In this document: positions 18,568-27,981 of the stretch, in pieces
How the letters are laid out: each line of letters opens with the position of its first letter
Position numbering within the stretch: the stretch's first letter is position 1
Origin: an uncultured Gammaproteobacteria bacterium
Lineage (GTDB): Bacteria > Pseudomonadota > Gammaproteobacteria > Pseudomonadales > Pseudohongiellaceae
Length of the DNA: 64,000 bases
Direction of reading: 5' to 3'
Assembly (NCBI GenBank): GCA_913060495.1
Contig: CAJXRP010000007.1
Coordinates: 62,001-126,000 of the forward strand
The notes under the pieces: model-generated
Seen by the model: only the letters and a program-made list of their open reading frames with translations
Databases searched by the model: none
What the model was told of the DNA's origin: nothing
Translations under genes and position numbers: made by a program

Positions 18568-19116
18568 TTAGCTGGAAGAGACAATTCTAAAGGTCCACCA
18601 GTGATCCGGTCGTTGCGCATCTGGTGGTGGCGTGGGATTGAACTGGCCGCCTCCGTGAGTCTGCAGTTTCGCTACGCGAGCAGCCCAAGCACGATCCATT
18701 TTTTCGGGGTCTGTCTCGCGGTTAACTACGACAGGATAGACGACACCGTTCAAACGTATTGCGCCGGATTCATCTTCTCCTACTTTTCCCGCCCAGTATT
18801 TCGACGTGCATACGGAACAGCTAAGATAGAGTTCGCCCTCAGGAGTCGACATGCAGTTGAGGTTTATCGCGTGGGGTCTTATGCCCGCCCAAATTTGCAG
18901 CTGACAAAGTGGTACTTCGTTTGCAAACGACCAATCATTCACAGGTTCGCTTGGCCGATCTCCAAATAGGAAGCCGCCGGGAGTGCGCTCGCAAGGACAA
19001 ATTGATGAATAGATTAGGAAGCCAGCAACGAGAGCGACTACTAAAGTGCCACCGGCGGCGATGAGTACATTACGGGATTTATTGTCTTTCTCGGGAAGGA
19101 TCTCTGCATCAGTCAT
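18568..19116 (-). CDS. Single-span membrane hypothetical protein with conserved cysteines
   Basis: A 182-residue protein starting at the ATG at 19116, which follows AAGGA by seven bases; the frame itself opens a little further upstream. One membrane helix at about 18-37 (VLIAAGGTLVVALVAGFLIY) is followed by CPC, then a periplasmic domain with further cysteines (PLCQLQIWAG, LNCMST, LSCSVCTSK). The CxxC in SCSVC could bind metal or form a disulfide. I do not recognise the family and no neighbour suggests a role. Confidence 0.7.
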   Translation of the reverse strand: MTDAEILPEKDNKSRNVLIAAGGTLVVALVAGFLIYSSICPCERTPGGFLFGDRPSEPVNDWSFANEVPLCQLQIWAGIRPHAINLNCMSTPEGELYLSCSVCTSKYWAGKVGEDESGAIRLNGVVYPVVVNRETDPEKMDRAWAARVAKLQTHGGGQFNPTPPPDAQRPDHWWTFRIVSSS

Positions 19117-19301
19117 GGTCAGTTCCTTTTTTATTTTCAATCGAGTATACGCCTAGAGAACGTTCAGTTAAATAGAGCGTAGTGCGAAAAATAGGCAGTA
19201 ATCTAAGGCCGCGTCATAGTGTCGCAGCGACACAGAATGCAAAGCGCTCAGTGTTATAGTAGAACTCTGCTAATAAAGAGAAAAGAAAAGAGGGCGAGAC
19301 A

Positions 19302-19388
19302 ATGATCCACTTAAGACATCTAGTATTTCTAATGATCGCACCCGTTGTAATAGCCTTGGTATGCTGGGCAATTATAGTCGCCGTTTAG
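19302..19388 (+). CDS. Possible 28-residue membrane peptide
   Basis: Short frame from ATG 19302 to TAG: MIHLRHLVFLMIAPVVIALV followed by eight more mostly hydrophobic residues. It is one membrane helix with a charged N-terminus, preceded by a purine-rich GAGGGCGAGACA. It sits alone in the 314-bp gap between two minus-strand genes (18568-19116 and 19431-20621). The coding evidence is composition and ribosome-binding site only. The rest of the gap shows nothing further. Confidence 0.35.
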   Translation: MIHLRHLVFLMIAPVVIALVCWAIIVAV

Positions 19389-19430
19389 GCGCTGCGAAAT
19401 TCTAGTGATAGACGCGCGACCTGCGAGTTT

Positions 19431-20621
19431 TTACTCCGTAGCATCGGTTGTTAGTTCGCCATTCTCCAATTCAAATAAGCTGCGTAAGATGCCGCGCCAT
19501 TCTCGGTATTGCTGCTCCATTGTTCCTGTTAGCCCATGAACTTGAGAATTCAGTTCTAGAAAGGCGGGCGCAAGTTCGTTGTTGAAGCCGGCGGCTAGAT
19601 CGCTGAACTCGCGCTCGAAAATTTTACTCCACTTGAAACGGTCATAGCGCTGGCTAAGCGATAGAAAGCCGCTAGACCCGCCATAGTCACCCCGACTTGC
19701 TTCTTGCCGTGATGTTTCGACCTCGGCTATCTGATCAATAGAATAGCGGCGCCATAGAACGTAAGCGGGCTGAATGTCTTTGTAGAGTGTTTGATAATAC
19801 TCATCTACAGTATCGATAAAAAGGTGATGGCGATACTTCATGTCGGCAACTCTGGCCATCATGGGATCATCGAGTGAAGGCAGTGTGTCGATTACTAGCA
19901 GGCCATCTTCATTCTTTCTTACCGAAGCTGAAAAAGTATCCGGCGATAGATCGCTCGCGTAAAGCATGTCGGTAACAAGATTCAAGTCGACTAGTTGCTG
20001 TTCTCCTAGACTAGTTCTCACTGCGACGAGATCGTTGGCAATGCGGTTATAAATATCTTGGAATGGGTCGATGAAGTTTATCGCATCGAAAGTATTGTCT
20101 AGAGTGAACCTTGTAGACTCCGGATATTCTTCTTGAATACTTTGATCGGCATAGACCTGGTTCAGCCATTCTCGACCGCTACTGTCGGTTGCGCGAATCT
20201 GCAATTCAAGCGTCTCGCCATCTGATTGAATGATCTGTCCTTCTATGATGAGATCGAGAGATGGATCATTCTCCGGAATTACTCGAATAGCTCCCCATTG
20301 GTTTGAATCAACGAGGGTATTCTTCAGAAGATGAGGAAGGAATTGAGTCTCCTTCTGGATGATTTCATCGAATACCCAATCACCTATTTTGTAGTCACCA
20401 GGTTCTTTCTGTTGGGTGCCGAATACCTGTACACCTACTTCTAACAATGCGCTCTCTGTTGGAATTTGTATTGCCTGGACTAGACCCACATCGCCCACTA
20501 AATTTAACGGACGCTTAACCGGTTCCGGTTCTGGCTCCCTCAACGCACAAGCAGTTAGCAGTGGTAGTACTAACAAAACTGCCAGTATTCGAATGCTCGG
20601 TATGCGCCTCGAAGAGTTCAT
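19431..20621 (-). CDS. Envelope lipoprotein of unknown function
   Basis: A 396-residue lipoprotein with lipobox LLTAC (lipidated Cys near residue 25) and a mature N-terminus rich in Glu-Pro. The first half (PLNLVGDVGLVQAIQIP, VEVGVQVFG-like strand, LDLIIEGQIIQSDGETLELQIRATDSSGREW) resembles periplasmic lipoproteins with mixed strands; the second half is long and helical (MKYRHHLFIDTVDEYYQTLYKDI). Its start codon overlaps the stop of the upstream gene in TAATG, so the two are translationally coupled and probably work together. I do not recognise a named family. Confidence 0.8.
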   Translation of the reverse strand: MNSSRRIPSIRILAVLLVLPLLTACALREPEPEPVKRPLNLVGDVGLVQAIQIPTESALLEVGVQVFGTQQKEPGDYKIGDWVFDEIIQKETQFLPHLLKNTLVDSNQWGAIRVIPENDPSLDLIIEGQIIQSDGETLELQIRATDSSGREWLNQVYADQSIQEEYPESTRFTLDNTFDAINFIDPFQDIYNRIANDLVAVRTSLGEQQLVDLNLVTDMLYASDLSPDTFSASVRKNEDGLLVIDTLPSLDDPMMARVADMKYRHHLFIDTVDEYYQTLYKDIQPAYVLWRRYSIDQIAEVETSRQEASRGDYGGSSGFLSLSQRYDRFKWSKIFEREFSDLAAGFNNELAPAFLELNSQVHGLTGTMEQQYREWRGILRSLFELENGELTTDATE

Positions 20622-21403
20622 TAGTTATCCAACACGTTGGAAAGATCAGCGCCGGACTGGTTGCAAACCTGTCCACGGCTTAAAGTTTGGATGCAGTTAA
20701 ATTCATCGAGGGGCGTCTCATATTTAGTAAATGCCTGAATAAGATTGAATGGCTCGCCGCCCTTGCTGTAGATGCTGGTAAGTAAGTTGAGCACTAGCTG
20801 GTTCGATGACACCGTGAAGCGATGCATGATGATAAGATCGTCGGGCAGATTGATTTGAAAGACTAGCTGCTGTCCATCCCAGCCGCACACCTCGACGCCG
20901 TGTTCGTTTTCGAAAGTTCGCTGCAGTTCGTATTCAACACCGCAGATCAGAGCCGCTTCGCCGGTACGTTCGATTCTTATTTCGTCTCGAGTCTGCATTA
21001 TCTCCAAGGTGCTATGCCGACTGATGTATTCTGCTAGCCGCGCTAGATCAACAATGTTCGCGCCGCGACCACGGCTGCGCGGCAGATTCACATTGCCAAT
21101 GGAAATCGGAGGAGACGATCTGCTCCGCGAAGAGCCCGGTGAGGACTGCTGCCGCGCAACAGACTCCTGGCGAATGCGCAGAGTCCTAGATAGCTCATCT
21201 TCCCAGTTGTCACTGCGCCTGAAATCCTTCTCCCAAGAGCCAGAAAAATCGAGACGCAGAGGTAGATTCAGATCGAGTTGTGGCAGGCTATCTTGGGCTA
21301 AAGCCGAGGCGCTATAAGTTAGCCAGAGTATAGCGATAATGCGGGTAAGTGGACCGATGCCACCGCCCAGCTTCCGCGCCATATTCTCAACTTTGAACAA
21401 CAT
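20621..21403 (-). CDS. Exported hypothetical protein, coupled to downstream lipoprotein
   Basis: A 260-residue exported protein with a signal peptide ending near SASALAQD. A low-complexity Ser/Arg/Pro linker (SSPGSSRSRSSPPIS) at about residues 88-102 separates an N-terminal segment (LRLDFSGSWEKDFRRSDNWEDEL) from a domain of about 140 residues with beta-sandwich-like strands and four Cys. The stop codon overlaps the start of the lipoprotein gene by one base. Envelope location and coupling suggest a two-protein complex; function is unknown. Confidence 0.78.
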   Translation of the reverse strand: MLFKVENMARKLGGGIGPLTRIIAILWLTYSASALAQDSLPQLDLNLPLRLDFSGSWEKDFRRSDNWEDELSRTLRIRQESVARQQSSPGSSRSRSSPPISIGNVNLPRSRGRGANIVDLARLAEYISRHSTLEIMQTRDEIRIERTGEAALICGVEYELQRTFENEHGVEVCGWDGQQLVFQINLPDDLIIMHRFTVSSNQLVLNLLTSIYSKGGEPFNLIQAFTKYETPLDEFNCIQTLSRGQVCNQSGADLSNVLDN

Positions 21404-21693
21404 ACGTTTCGACTCATCTACTGATTTGGTGTGTTCGAGGGCATTACGCCGCTATGCTTGCTGTTTCTTATACGTCTCATCCAGCGCAATCACTCTTCAA
21501 TCAGCTATTCTGTGATCGAGACAGCCGAAAAGAAGTAGCTACTTTAAACTACTTGGACTGGAATCGAAATAAGGCCAGCACTAGAGGCAGTCAGTGGACA
21601 TTCTGTCTGTAGGCTTTTATCCTCCTATCTCTGTCAGATGAGCTGATCAATTTAACCCAGTCAATCAATGACTCTGGGGCTAGGAGCTTCACT

Positions 21694-22560
21694 ATGCGCC
21701 GTCATCACTGTCTACAATCATTATTATTGTTTCTCGCTAGCTTAACATTGGCCGGGGCTACCTCTGCCCAGCAGGACTTCAGTGGTGTAGAAATAGTTCC
21801 TCACCATGTTGCCGGCAGTGTTTACTACCTTGAGGGTCGCGGGGGCAATATAGGGCTGTCTATTGGCGAAGACGGCATCGTTATGATCGATGATCAATAC
21901 GCACCTCTTACGGACAAAATAGTCGCGGCCATTCGCAGTCTGAATGACGGTGAAATTCGTTTCTTGATAAATACGCATGTTCACGGTGATCACACCGGTG
22001 GTAATGAGAACCTTGGTAATATGGGTGTGCTAATACTGGCGCGCGATGAGGTGCGGGTTAGGCTCGCGCAGCAAGCGCCAGAAGCCGCGTTACCGGTGCT
22101 CACGTACAGTGAATCGATGACGATTCACTTAAATGGCGAGGAGGTCTATGCCTTTTCAGTGCCGCCGGCACACACAGATGGGGATACGTTCATCTATTTC
22201 AAAGATTCAGACGTGGTGCATACCGGTGATGTATTTCGAACTACTGCGTTTCCGGTGATCGATACGAATAATGGTGGCACCTTACAAGGTACGCTCGAGG
22301 CTCTAGGAAGACTTATTGGAGTGGCTGGTCCTAACACGAAGATTCTTCCCGGACACGGCGTGGTTTCCAGTCGCGAAGATGTTATGGGTTTCCGCGATAT
22401 GGTATTAGATGTGTCTGGGCAGGTTGCCACCTTACTGCAAAGGAATATGTCTTATGAGCAAGTCAGTGCTGCCGACCCCACCGCGGCCTACAATGCACAA
22501 TACGGTGATCCAGATCGATTCCTGCGTGCGCTATACACTGAGCTTGGTGGAGAACTTTAA
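21694..22560 (+). CDS. Exported metallo-beta-lactamase-fold hydrolase
   Basis: A 288-residue periplasmic MBL-fold enzyme. Signal peptide to about residue 25. The dinuclear zinc ligands are intact: HVHGDH (HxHxDH), the His in PPAHTDGD, the Asp in HTGDVF and the His in LPGHG. It resembles periplasmic MBL-fold proteins of the class-B3-like and quinoprotein-relay groups; true carbapenemase activity cannot be claimed. The next gene begins one base after the stop, so they form an operon. Confidence 0.88.
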   Translation: MRRHHCLQSLLLFLASLTLAGATSAQQDFSGVEIVPHHVAGSVYYLEGRGGNIGLSIGEDGIVMIDDQYAPLTDKIVAAIRSLNDGEIRFLINTHVHGDHTGGNENLGNMGVLILARDEVRVRLAQQAPEAALPVLTYSESMTIHLNGEEVYAFSVPPAHTDGDTFIYFKDSDVVHTGDVFRTTAFPVIDTNNGGTLQGTLEALGRLIGVAGPNTKILPGHGVVSSREDVMGFRDMVLDVSGQVATLLQRNMSYEQVSAADPTAAYNAQYGDPDRFLRALYTELGGEL

Positions 22561-22561
22561 A

Positions 22562-23821
22562 TTGAAAACTCATTGGAAGCTGATTCTAGGTGCGCTGGTA
22601 ATCGCGCCGACATTTGTATTCGGGCAAGCGTCCCTGACTGAGGAGCTAGATGGACCAGGCCTAGTAACTGCGTTCTGGTCTGCGAACACAGATGCGGAAA
22701 TAGAAAGCAGCAAGCGTCGACTTATCGCGGCTGCAAATAACATCGACACGCTCTACCAGTGGCTAGATGCAGGTCCTGTTTTTGCGCAAGACGTTGCGCT
22801 TGGGCAGCAGGAAAGCGCGAGGATAGATCGCGATGGAATGCGCTTCCCCTTCGTCTATTTAGTGCCCGAGACTTACGACGCGACACAAAGCTACCCTGTA
22901 GAATTCATGTTGCACGGAGGCGTTAGTCGGCCGGAATGGGAGCCGGGTGGCGAATGGTGGCGACGCGGCTATGACTCATTAAAGAAGGAAGACCGGATTG
23001 TAGTCGTGCCCGCTGCATGGGACGCAGCGTTTTGGTGGTTAGATAATCAGGCGGACAATCTTCCCTCTATATTAAGAGAACTAAAGCAAAGCTATAACAT
23101 AGATGACAATCGGGTGACTTTGAGTGGCGTGTCTGATGGCGGGACCGGTGCTTATTTTTTTGCCTTCAAGCAGTCGACTGAATGGGCTGCTTTTTTACCC
23201 TATATCGGGCATCCCGGTGTACTGAGAAATTCACGAAGCGGCCCTGGCTATAAACTCTACTTCGAGAATCTGATGAGTAGGCCTCTGTATATCGTCAATG
23301 GCGAGGATGACCCTCTATATCCAGTATCATCTGTTATGCCGTTTATCAATATTCTGCAAGAAGCGAACATCGACCATGTGTTTAAAGCTATAGAAGGCGG
23401 AGGGCACAATACGAATTGGCTCCCCGACGAGCAGCCTATGATCGAGCAATTTAAACGCGATAATCCGCGCGATCCATCCCCATCAGAATTGCGCTGGGTT
23501 ACCGACCGCAGTGATCGCTACAACCGCAATCTATGGATGCGAATAGAAGAGTTGTCCACCGAAGGGCAGCCGGGGATCATGACTGTTAGTAGAGAGGACA
23601 ACACATTCACCGTGACAGCAGAATCGGTTGACGCCTTCACTCTCTTGCTAAGCCCCGAGCAGGTGGATTTTTCCCAGGAGATACGAGTAGTTGTAAACGG
23701 TCGGCCATTGTTTATTGGTGAGGTAGAGCAGGAAATGAATACGCTATTGGATTGGGCAGTTAGAGATCGCGACAAGTCATTGCTTTATACTGCGGCTCTC
23801 AGCTTGCGCATTAATCCATGA
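22562..23821 (+). CDS. Exported esterase-like alpha/beta hydrolase (TTG start)
   Basis: The frame opens at 22409 inside the preceding gene, but the likely start is TTG at 22562: GGAG lies nine bases upstream and the product then begins with a signal peptide (MKTHWKLILGALVIAPTFVFGQ). That gives 419 residues. The catalytic triad appears as Ser in GVSDGGTG, Asp in NGEDDPLYP and His in GGGHNT, the layout of PHB-depolymerase/feruloyl-esterase-type hydrolases. The start sits one base after the MBL gene stop. Substrate unknown. Confidence 0.82.
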   Translation: MKTHWKLILGALVIAPTFVFGQASLTEELDGPGLVTAFWSANTDAEIESSKRRLIAAANNIDTLYQWLDAGPVFAQDVALGQQESARIDRDGMRFPFVYLVPETYDATQSYPVEFMLHGGVSRPEWEPGGEWWRRGYDSLKKEDRIVVVPAAWDAAFWWLDNQADNLPSILRELKQSYNIDDNRVTLSGVSDGGTGAYFFAFKQSTEWAAFLPYIGHPGVLRNSRSGPGYKLYFENLMSRPLYIVNGEDDPLYPVSSVMPFINILQEANIDHVFKAIEGGGHNTNWLPDEQPMIEQFKRDNPRDPSPSELRWVTDRSDRYNRNLWMRIEELSTEGQPGIMTVSREDNTFTVTAESVDAFTLLLSPEQVDFSQEIRVVVNGRPLFIGEVEQEMNTLLDWAVRDRDKSLLYTAALSLRINP

Positions 23822-23872
23822 GCGCTGGGGCTAACAGCGCAATAGCAACGACAGGATAAATAGGAGATTATT

Positions 23873-24259
23873 TTGAAACGGAATATTCGACGCAGCATTG
23901 ATCTGTGTCTCACTGGGCTTGGCATTGGAGTCATATTTACATCGGTGCTGCTAAGCGCGTCACTTACAATTCAGGTGCAGCTGCCTTTGGCTCTCGTGGG
24001 AGTCTTGCTAATGGAGGCTGGCGTTTGGGGTTTGTCCACCAAAGTGTTTCCCAACGAAAGACGCTACATTGATCTCAGAGATGAGGGAGACTCTATCATT
24101 CAACTTATTCGGCAGCTCAACGCCGCTGCAGTGGCGCGTGAGCAAGGCGCAGATACGGAGGATCTCTTTCAAACTACACTTGATGAAATGCATGATTCTG
24201 TGAAGCGCATGGCCGAACTCGCATCCCGCGAAAGCGGTTCCCAGACCACATCAGGCTAA
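23873..24259 (+). CDS. Small two-span membrane protein (TTG start)
   Basis: A 128-residue protein. TTG at 23873 follows TAGGAG at good spacing; no ATG gives a complete protein. Two adjacent hydrophobic helices (LCLTGLGIGVIFTSVLLSA and LPLALVGVLLMEAGVWGL) are followed by a cytoplasmic helical tail. It lies 51 bp after the esterase gene and is probably the last gene of that operon. Family not recognised. Confidence 0.72.
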   Translation: MKRNIRRSIDLCLTGLGIGVIFTSVLLSASLTIQVQLPLALVGVLLMEAGVWGLSTKVFPNERRYIDLRDEGDSIIQLIRQLNAAAVAREQGADTEDLFQTTLDEMHDSVKRMAELASRESGSQTTSG

Positions 24260-24386
24260 CAACGCGTTATATTCCACTAGAGCTGCGACCATGCAGCTCT
24301 ATAGCCTCTCATCTCTCAATTTATTGCTCAGTTTTGGCGTCCTCTCAGGGTGAACATTCCGCTCGTAGTTAGTACACTCAATTCCC

Positions 24387-26573
24387 ATGAGTCAGAGAAT
24401 CCTATTAGGTACGCTTAAGGTTGACCCGCATCTGGCCGAGTTCGTCAATACGCAGTTATTGCCAGAACTTGAGCTGACTGAGTCAGATTTCTGGGCAGGC
24501 TTCGAGTTAATAGTCGAGCAATTCACCCCGCGCAATACGGCGCTGCTAGCTGTGCGTGACAAGCTTCAGAGGCAAATAGACGAATGGCACACAAGCCATA
24601 GCGCTAAATCCTTTGACACTATCGCTTATAGACAGTTTTTGCGCGATATAGGCTATTTGGTGGAGGAGGGCGATGACTTCTCCATCAATACCGAGAACGT
24701 GGATCCCGAAATAGCAGCCCTAGCAGGCCCCCAGTTGGTGGTGCCGGTCAAGAATGCACGCTTCGCCTTGAACGCGGCGAATGCCCGCTGGGGGAGCCTG
24801 TTTGATGCCATCTATGGCTCAGATGTCATAGGGGAAGAGGACGGCAGCGAGCGAGCTCAGGGCTACAACCCGCTGCGTGGACAGAAGGTCATCGCCTTCG
24901 CGAAAAATTTCCTCGATCAAGTTTGCCCACTTATAGATGCCAGCCACGAGCAAGCGTGGGCGTATCGAGTCATTAATGGTCAGCTCTTGGTAGAGATGGA
25001 TCAGGGCGTTACGATGCTGGCCGACTCAGGTCAGTTGTGCGGCTACCGTGGCGAGGCAAACGCGCCAGAATCGTTATTGATGATTAACAATGGCCTGCAT
25101 ATTGAAATTCTCATCGATCGTGATTCAGAAATCGGCAGCACCGACCCCGCTGGCGTAAAGGACATTAACTTAGAGGCAGCCCTTACAACAATTCAGGATT
25201 GCGAAGATTCCGTTGCCGCAGTAGATGCCGAAGACAAAGTTGAGGTTTACCGTAATTGGTTAGGACTAATGCGCGGAGATCTAGCGGAATCCTTCGCAAA
25301 GCAAGGTTCACAGCTAACACGGACACTCAATCCAGATCGAGAGTTTCGGGATTTGTCCGATGGAACTCTTACCTTGCCCGGAAGAAGTCTGCTACTGATA
25401 AGAAATGTCGGTCACCTGATGCGTAATAGCGCCATTCTGGATAACAACGACGAAGAAATCTATGAAGGGATATTGGATGCAATCGTCACCAGTTCAATCG
25501 CATCAATCGATATAAGAAAAACTAACAAGCTGCGCAATTCGCGAACCGGCAGTATCTACATCGTCAAACCTAAAATGCATGGACCAGCGGAGGTTCAATT
25601 TACCTGCGACATGTTCACGGCTGTAGAAAAACTTCTGGGCTTGAACACGGATACTTTAAAGATCGGTATCATGGACGAGGAGCGACGCACTAGTGTAAAT
25701 CTCAAAGAGTGCATACGCGCAGCACGCAGCCGCGTTGCATTTATTAATACTGGGTTTCTAGATCGTACTGGTGATGAAATACACACGAGTATGCACGCCG
25801 GCGTGATGGTGCCAAAAGCTGAAATGAAATCTACATCCTGGATTACCGCATACGAAGATCGCAATGTAGACATAGGCCTCGCCTGTGGATTGCAGGGCAG
25901 AGCTCAGATTGGCAAAGGCATGTGGGCGATGCCTGATCTCATGGCGAAGATGCTGAATGAAAAAATTGCACATCCAATGTCCGGCGCTAACACTGCATGG
26001 GTGCCATCGCCGACAGCGGCGGTTCTGCATGCAATGCATTATCACTACGTAAACGTCTTTGATCGTCAACTAGAGCTTACACAGCGCTCTACTGCGAAAT
26101 TGGAAGACATTCTCACCTTGCCTGTTCTCGTGGAACCTAGTGCAATGAGTGCCGATTCTGTGCAGTTGGAATTAGATAACAACTGTCAGAGTATTCTCGG
26201 CTACGTCGTTCGTTGGGTAGATCAAGGTATAGGTTGTTCTAAGGTTCCAGATATTCATAACATCGAATTGATGGAGGATAGGGCAACGCTGCGTATTTCT
26301 AGTCAGCATATCGCGAACTGGTTGCTTCACAATATTTGCACGCCGAATCAAGTTCGGGAAACGCTAGAGCGTATGGCGAAGATTGTTGATCAGCAAAATT
26401 TTCAGGAACCATTCTATCTTGCGATGGCTCCCAATTTTGAAAATTCTATCGCTTTTCAGGCAGCATGCGATCTTATTTTCGATGGTGTGAACCAACCGAA
26501 CGGCTATACAGAACCTAGATTGCATGCAAGGCGACGAGAGTTCAAGGCAGCGCAAGAGTCTTCGGCTGTTTGA
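24387..26573 (+). CDS. glcB: Malate synthase G
   Basis: Condenses glyoxylate with acetyl-CoA to malate in the glyoxylate bypass or glycolate use. At 728 residues it has the normal length of the monomeric G isoform (about 720), with the expected stretches [20 protein letters not shown] (catalytic loop region), [17 protein letters not shown] and [15 protein letters not shown]. It is cytoplasmic. No isocitrate lyase or glycolate oxidase gene is adjacent, so glyoxylate must come from elsewhere. It is transcribed alone. Confidence 0.97.
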   Translation: MSQRILLGTLKVDPHLAEFVNTQLLPELELTESDFWAGFELIVEQFTPRNTALLAVRDKLQRQIDEWHTSHSAKSFDTIAYRQFLRDIGYLVEEGDDFSINTENVDPEIAALAGPQLVVPVKNARFALNAANARWGSLFDAIYGSDVIGEEDGSERAQGYNPLRGQKVIAFAKNFLDQVCPLIDASHEQAWAYRVINGQLLVEMDQGVTMLADSGQLCGYRGEANAPESLLMINNGLHIEILIDRDSEIGSTDPAGVKDINLEAALTTIQDCEDSVAAVDAEDKVEVYRNWLGLMRGDLAESFAKQGSQLTRTLNPDREFRDLSDGTLTLPGRSLLLIRNVGHLMRNSAILDNNDEEIYEGILDAIVTSSIASIDIRKTNKLRNSRTGSIYIVKPKMHGPAEVQFTCDMFTAVEKLLGLNTDTLKIGIMDEERRTSVNLKECIRAARSRVAFINTGFLDRTGDEIHTSMHAGVMVPKAEMKSTSWITAYEDRNVDIGLACGLQGRAQIGKGMWAMPDLMAKMLNEKIAHPMSGANTAWVPSPTAAVLHAMHYHYVNVFDRQLELTQRSTAKLEDILTLPVLVEPSAMSADSVQLELDNNCQSILGYVVRWVDQGIGCSKVPDIHNIELMEDRATLRISSQHIANWLLHNICTPNQVRETLERMAKIVDQQNFQEPFYLAMAPNFENSIAFQAACDLIFDGVNQPNGYTEPRLHARRREFKAAQESSAV

Positions 26574-26699
26574 CTCGCGACCTTGTGACTCGATCGAATT
26601 ATTGTCGATAGAAGCGGTGCTAAAAATACTGACAAAATACTAGTGTCTGAGGCGAAAGGTTTCCGACAGAAAAAACAGATGCATTAGATGAGGCCTAAG

Positions 26700-27935
26700 A
26701 TGAAAGGTTCGAGAATATTTTTTTGTGCAGTGTTATTAGTCTTTCCGATGCTCAGCATGCAAGCGCAGGACCTCGAGCGCCCTACAGACATATCCCTCGA
26801 AACACTTCAGTTTGGGCCGCATAATCGCTGGGCGTTCAGCCACCTTAGGGAGATGATTACAACGGTCAATATACCGCATGATAAGGGTTTTACTCGCCCT
26901 CTTGCCGGTTCTGCAGTAAAGCCGCAAGACGTGATGATTGATTGGAAAGGTTCGCAGACTAGGTTAACTGATGTGCTGGAAAGCCAATATAACGATGGTA
27001 TTTTAGTGTTGAAGGATGGCGAGACACTTATTGAAGGGTATACCGGTGCCTTAACGCAGCAACGTCCTCATGCCATGTTTTCAATGACCAAGTCAGTAGT
27101 CGGGATTATCGCTGCGATATTGGAAAGCAGAGGCATCGTTGATCTTTCGAGGCAGGTATCTTTCTATGTGCCGGAATTGGCAGGCAGTGGCTATGGAGAA
27201 GAAACACTACGTCGACTTATGGATATGCGAGACGGGACTGACTATACAGAGACTTATGCAGACATTAACTCTACGGTCCAAGTATCCGATTGCTCGGCAG
27301 GATTCTATGGAGGGAAAGCCTGCCCTGAAACTTACCCGCAATCGGTTTACGAAGTTTTAGAATCTGTCGGCCGCAATGAAAGCGTCGCCAACCAGTTTAT
27401 CTATAAGTCAGGAAACACTGATGCAGTTGCATGGGCACTTGAAGCGGCTAGTGGGGAAAAACTGTCTACATTGATTAGAGAGAATCTATGGGGAGCGATG
27501 GGAGCCGAATATGATGCTTCTATAACAGTTGATAAGGGTGGCTTCGAATATGCCAATGGTGGAATGAGCGCAACATTACGAGATATGGGTCGCTTCGGAC
27601 AGTTGGTATTGGAAAACGGTGTATTGAGGGGTGAGCAAATAATTCCGGCAGAGCATATCTCTAATATCAAGAATCATTTACAAGAGCCGGGCTGGTTAAA
27701 GGGTGATAGGGCCGACGGATTTTTCTATCGCTCTTTTTTCTGGGGAAGTGGTGGTGACGATAGTGATTTTATGGCGGCCGGTATTCATGGCCAACGCGTT
27801 TACATATCGCCAGATAACAATATGGTTGTCGTATTATTTTCAAGTTGGCCTACGGCAGGTGGAAACGGAGCAGATCATGGTTGGCAGCAATCTCTTGATT
27901 TAATTGCTGCAGTGATTGAAAAATACACGCCCTAA
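26700..27935 (+). CDS. Exported serine hydrolase, class C beta-lactamase family
   Basis: A 411-residue exported hydrolase. ATG 26700 is preferred to ATG 26688 because GAGG lies six bases before it and it starts directly with a signal peptide (MKGSRIFFCAVLLVF). The SxxK motif is S128-M-T-K131 (FSMTKSVVG), with YKSGNT as a candidate second motif; this is the penicillin-binding/6-aminohexanoate-dimer hydrolase/esterase fold. Substrate unknown. It starts a run of exported proteins that extends to 34825, with only 46 bp to the next gene. Confidence 0.85.
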   Translation: MKGSRIFFCAVLLVFPMLSMQAQDLERPTDISLETLQFGPHNRWAFSHLREMITTVNIPHDKGFTRPLAGSAVKPQDVMIDWKGSQTRLTDVLESQYNDGILVLKDGETLIEGYTGALTQQRPHAMFSMTKSVVGIIAAILESRGIVDLSRQVSFYVPELAGSGYGEETLRRLMDMRDGTDYTETYADINSTVQVSDCSAGFYGGKACPETYPQSVYEVLESVGRNESVANQFIYKSGNTDAVAWALEAASGEKLSTLIRENLWGAMGAEYDASITVDKGGFEYANGGMSATLRDMGRFGQLVLENGVLRGEQIIPAEHISNIKNHLQEPGWLKGDRADGFFYRSFFWGSGGDDSDFMAAGIHGQRVYISPDNNMVVVLFSSWPTAGGNGADHGWQQSLDLIAAVIEKYTP

Positions 27936-27981
27936 CGCACTATCTGATCACAGGGTATAAAAAATACAGAAGGAAAGACCT

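Noticed and set aside
21694-22560. Metallo-beta-lactamase as an antibiotic-resistance gene
   Set aside because: The MBL fold is shared by many hydrolases; the metal ligands alone do not show beta-lactam activity and the operon context does not suggest resistance.
22409-22561. Upstream extension of the esterase frame (ATG 22409)
   Set aside because: It overlaps the MBL gene in another frame, lacks a ribosome-binding site and would place about 50 residues before a clear signal peptide.
26700-27935. Class C beta-lactamase (AmpC)
   Set aside because: Only the SxxK and a weak second motif are visible; the family includes many esterases and peptidases, so lactamase function is not supported.
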